Origin: Liopterus haemorrhoidalis
Lineage: Eukaryota > Arthropoda > Insecta > Coleoptera > Dytiscidae
NCBI GenBank assembly: GCA_963971575.1
Contig: OZ020616.1
Location: forward strand, 8,975,934 to 9,039,933
Length of the DNA: 64,000 nucleotides
Direction of reading: 5' to 3'
The translations under genes were made by a program, and so were the position numbers. This document shows positions 45,796 through 64,000 of the stretch, piece after piece (position 1 is the stretch's first letter; the number at the start of each line of letters is the position of its first letter). A model generated the notes under the pieces. That model saw nothing but the letters and a program-made list of their open reading frames with translations. It did not search any database and was not told the origin of the DNA.

Positions 45796-46866
45796 TTAAT
45801 CCAAGCAATCCTGCTAGATCATTGGATTGTTTAGAGATACTCGGAGCGCTCTGGCGGATTAATCGAATGGACTAAAAATAAACCTAGGTTGTCTCGTAAC
45901 TTCTGACCAATCAGAGCGTGAGAGGGAATACGTCACACATATGCGTAGTTCAAACTAGCATACAAAATTAATAAAGATGTTGCACGTTTTTAAATATTTT
46001 TATTGACTATTTTCATAATAGATATTTATTTCAAGACAGTTCTACTGAATAAATTATAAATAAAAACCTAAGGAAATTTTATACTGATTTATAAAAAATT
46101 TAAGGTGATGGGTATTTGTATTATAGTTAATAAATAACAATAAAATCGAATACAAATATAATTTTAGGTATATATACATAAAAATAAAAAAACAAATTGC
46201 TATAATAATACAGTAATTAATAAAATTGGAGGTTATATATGTTTTTAAAAACGGCTGGACGTATTTTAACAAAATTTGGTAATATAAAGTAGAACCAGGA
46301 TCAAATATAGGCATGGTATATCAAAATTTTCTTTCTCAAGGGTGTTTCTGGGTTAAAACTGGTACTATAAAACTTAAAATATTTCCTTTATAAACAGAAC
46401 TATCTTAACAGAAAAAAACTATACAATAAAAATCGTTTATAAGAAAACAAATCTTATTTGTTCTATGCATTTTTTCAATTTGGTGAATATTAGGGTAGTT
46501 ACGGGGGAACACCTTAAAACTAACTATTGAAATATTTCACTTATTATTCTCTTCACATCAAAAATTAATGTAAGAAAATTTATTTAGAACGAAGAAACAT
46601 TCCTTTCGGAGAAAAAAGAAATTTAAACAAGTAGAAAATCAAAAAATTAAATGATATTTTTATATCTATAGCAAAAAATCAAACTTCACGTGTATATAAC
46701 ACATACGATAAACAAAGACTGACGTCCCGCTAGCATACGGATGACGCGTAGCCTCTCTATATATCCCCACCACTACAAGTTACGAGACAACCGTATACTT
46801 TAATAATCTTGCATTCCGACTGACTTTACGAACGGATCGGGAGCAATTGGATTGCTCGGATTAATC
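45796..46866. mobile_element. Two concentric inverted repeats, likely nested MITEs
   Basis: Inner ends GGTTGTCTCGTAAC at 45887 and inverse ending 46792. Outer words ATTAATCCAAGCAATCC at 45796 and GGATTGCTCGGATTAAT at 46850. The interior is AT-rich with no gene. Confidence 0.5.
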
Positions 46867-47168
46867 TTATTGACTAAACGTAAACGCCTAATATGCATAA
46901 AAATGACCTTGACAGTGTAAAAGCGACTGCAAGTTATAGAATAGATTCCTAGATTATTATTCACATAAATATTATGTCGCATTTTTTATTATTTTCTTTT
47001 TAATTGAAAATTTTCAAGTTCTATTTCCGGTCAACGGTTTATTTAAAACTTTTAATGTGGCCCTCTTTCCAAAACGTTTGAAGACCCCTGTTGTCGAACT
47101 TTACATGCAAGACCGCATGCGTAAAATCATCGTCTACAAGCAGTAATATTAAAATGGCAACCATATTA

Positions 47169-47331
47169 CAGCCTGTTTTTTTGGTTTAAGCGGAACTAGA
47201 TTTTGAATTTTAGTAACTTTTACCGTTTAAGTGAAGCTTTTGTTTAGCAAAAGCCCTCTTCAAACCTTAAAAGAAGAACTTACAAAAATGAAATTTCCAG
47301 TTAGTTCCGCTTAAACGTTTGGAATAGCCTT
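47169..47331. mobile_element. Family 1b MITE just downstream of MCM3
   Basis: CAGCCTGTTTTTTTGGTTTA ... CGTTTGGAATAGCCT. It lies about 52 bp past the MCM3 stop, so it may be in the 3' UTR. Confidence 0.65.
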
Positions 47332-47382
47332 TATCTGATTGACAACTTTTGGATTACACAAAATAAATTGATAAAAAATGCA

Positions 47383-64000
<16,618 letters not shown>

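Overview
The window is nuclear DNA of an arthropod, most likely an insect. It is AT-rich, its genes have introns with GT-AG junctions, and most of it is transposon-derived. The order is uncertain. The repeat style (miniature inverted-repeat transposons, MITEs, plus Helentron-like repeats with internal microsatellites) resembles that seen in Lepidoptera and some other insects, but no protein here fixes the order.

Three protein genes can be read. (1) On the minus strand, 24111 to 3713, a complete gene for subunit 1 of the anaphase-promoting complex (APC1/Anapc1; Drosophila shattered). It has seven coding exons whose phases all join, giving 1998 residues. (2) On the plus strand, 38562-39176, an intronless coding region for an RBM7-like RNA-binding protein (204 residues). 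(3) On the minus strand, from beyond the right edge to 47383, the replicative helicase subunit MCM3. Nine coding exons are in the window; roughly the first 160-170 residues lie outside it. The three act in mitotic exit, nuclear RNA surveillance and replication licensing. They are separate transcription units, and nothing in the sequence suggests co-regulation.

Everything else is intron or intergenic repeat. Family 1 is a MITE of about 407 bp with TA target duplications and CAGTCTGTTCC ends (eight copies). Family 1b is a related shorter MITE. Family 2 is a MITE of about 300 bp with GTTCACTTTTGTAAGAAC ends. PIF/Harbinger-like elements have TTA duplications. Two hAT-like MITEs have 8-bp duplications, and there is a 1000-bp Merlin-like element. 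Broken transposase or reverse-transcriptase pieces are present (hAT C-terminus, Harbinger, THAP domain, non-LTR RT).

Three families carry an internal microsatellite: A ((GTCT)n), B ((CAGA)n/(CCGA)n) and C ((GT)n). Family A has the architecture of Helentron-associated interspersed elements (subterminal inverted repeats, microsatellite, 3' stem-loop). All five full-length copies also hold a tRNA-like A-box/B-box cassette at the same place, and the cassettes are of different types. A 20-monomer satellite of about 157 bp, with higher-order repeats of 631 and 627 bp, lies between two pieces of a family A element inside an MCM3 intron. A near-perfect 291-bp inverted repeat lies in an APC1 intron.

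Layout: 1-3712 repeats downstream of APC1; 3713-24111 APC1 with repeat-filled introns; 24112-38561 repeat-dense intergenic; 38562-39176 RBM7-like gene; 39177-47382 intergenic repeats; 47383-64000 MCM3 with repeat-filled introns. No real rRNA or tRNA gene, CRISPR array or bacterial feature was seen.
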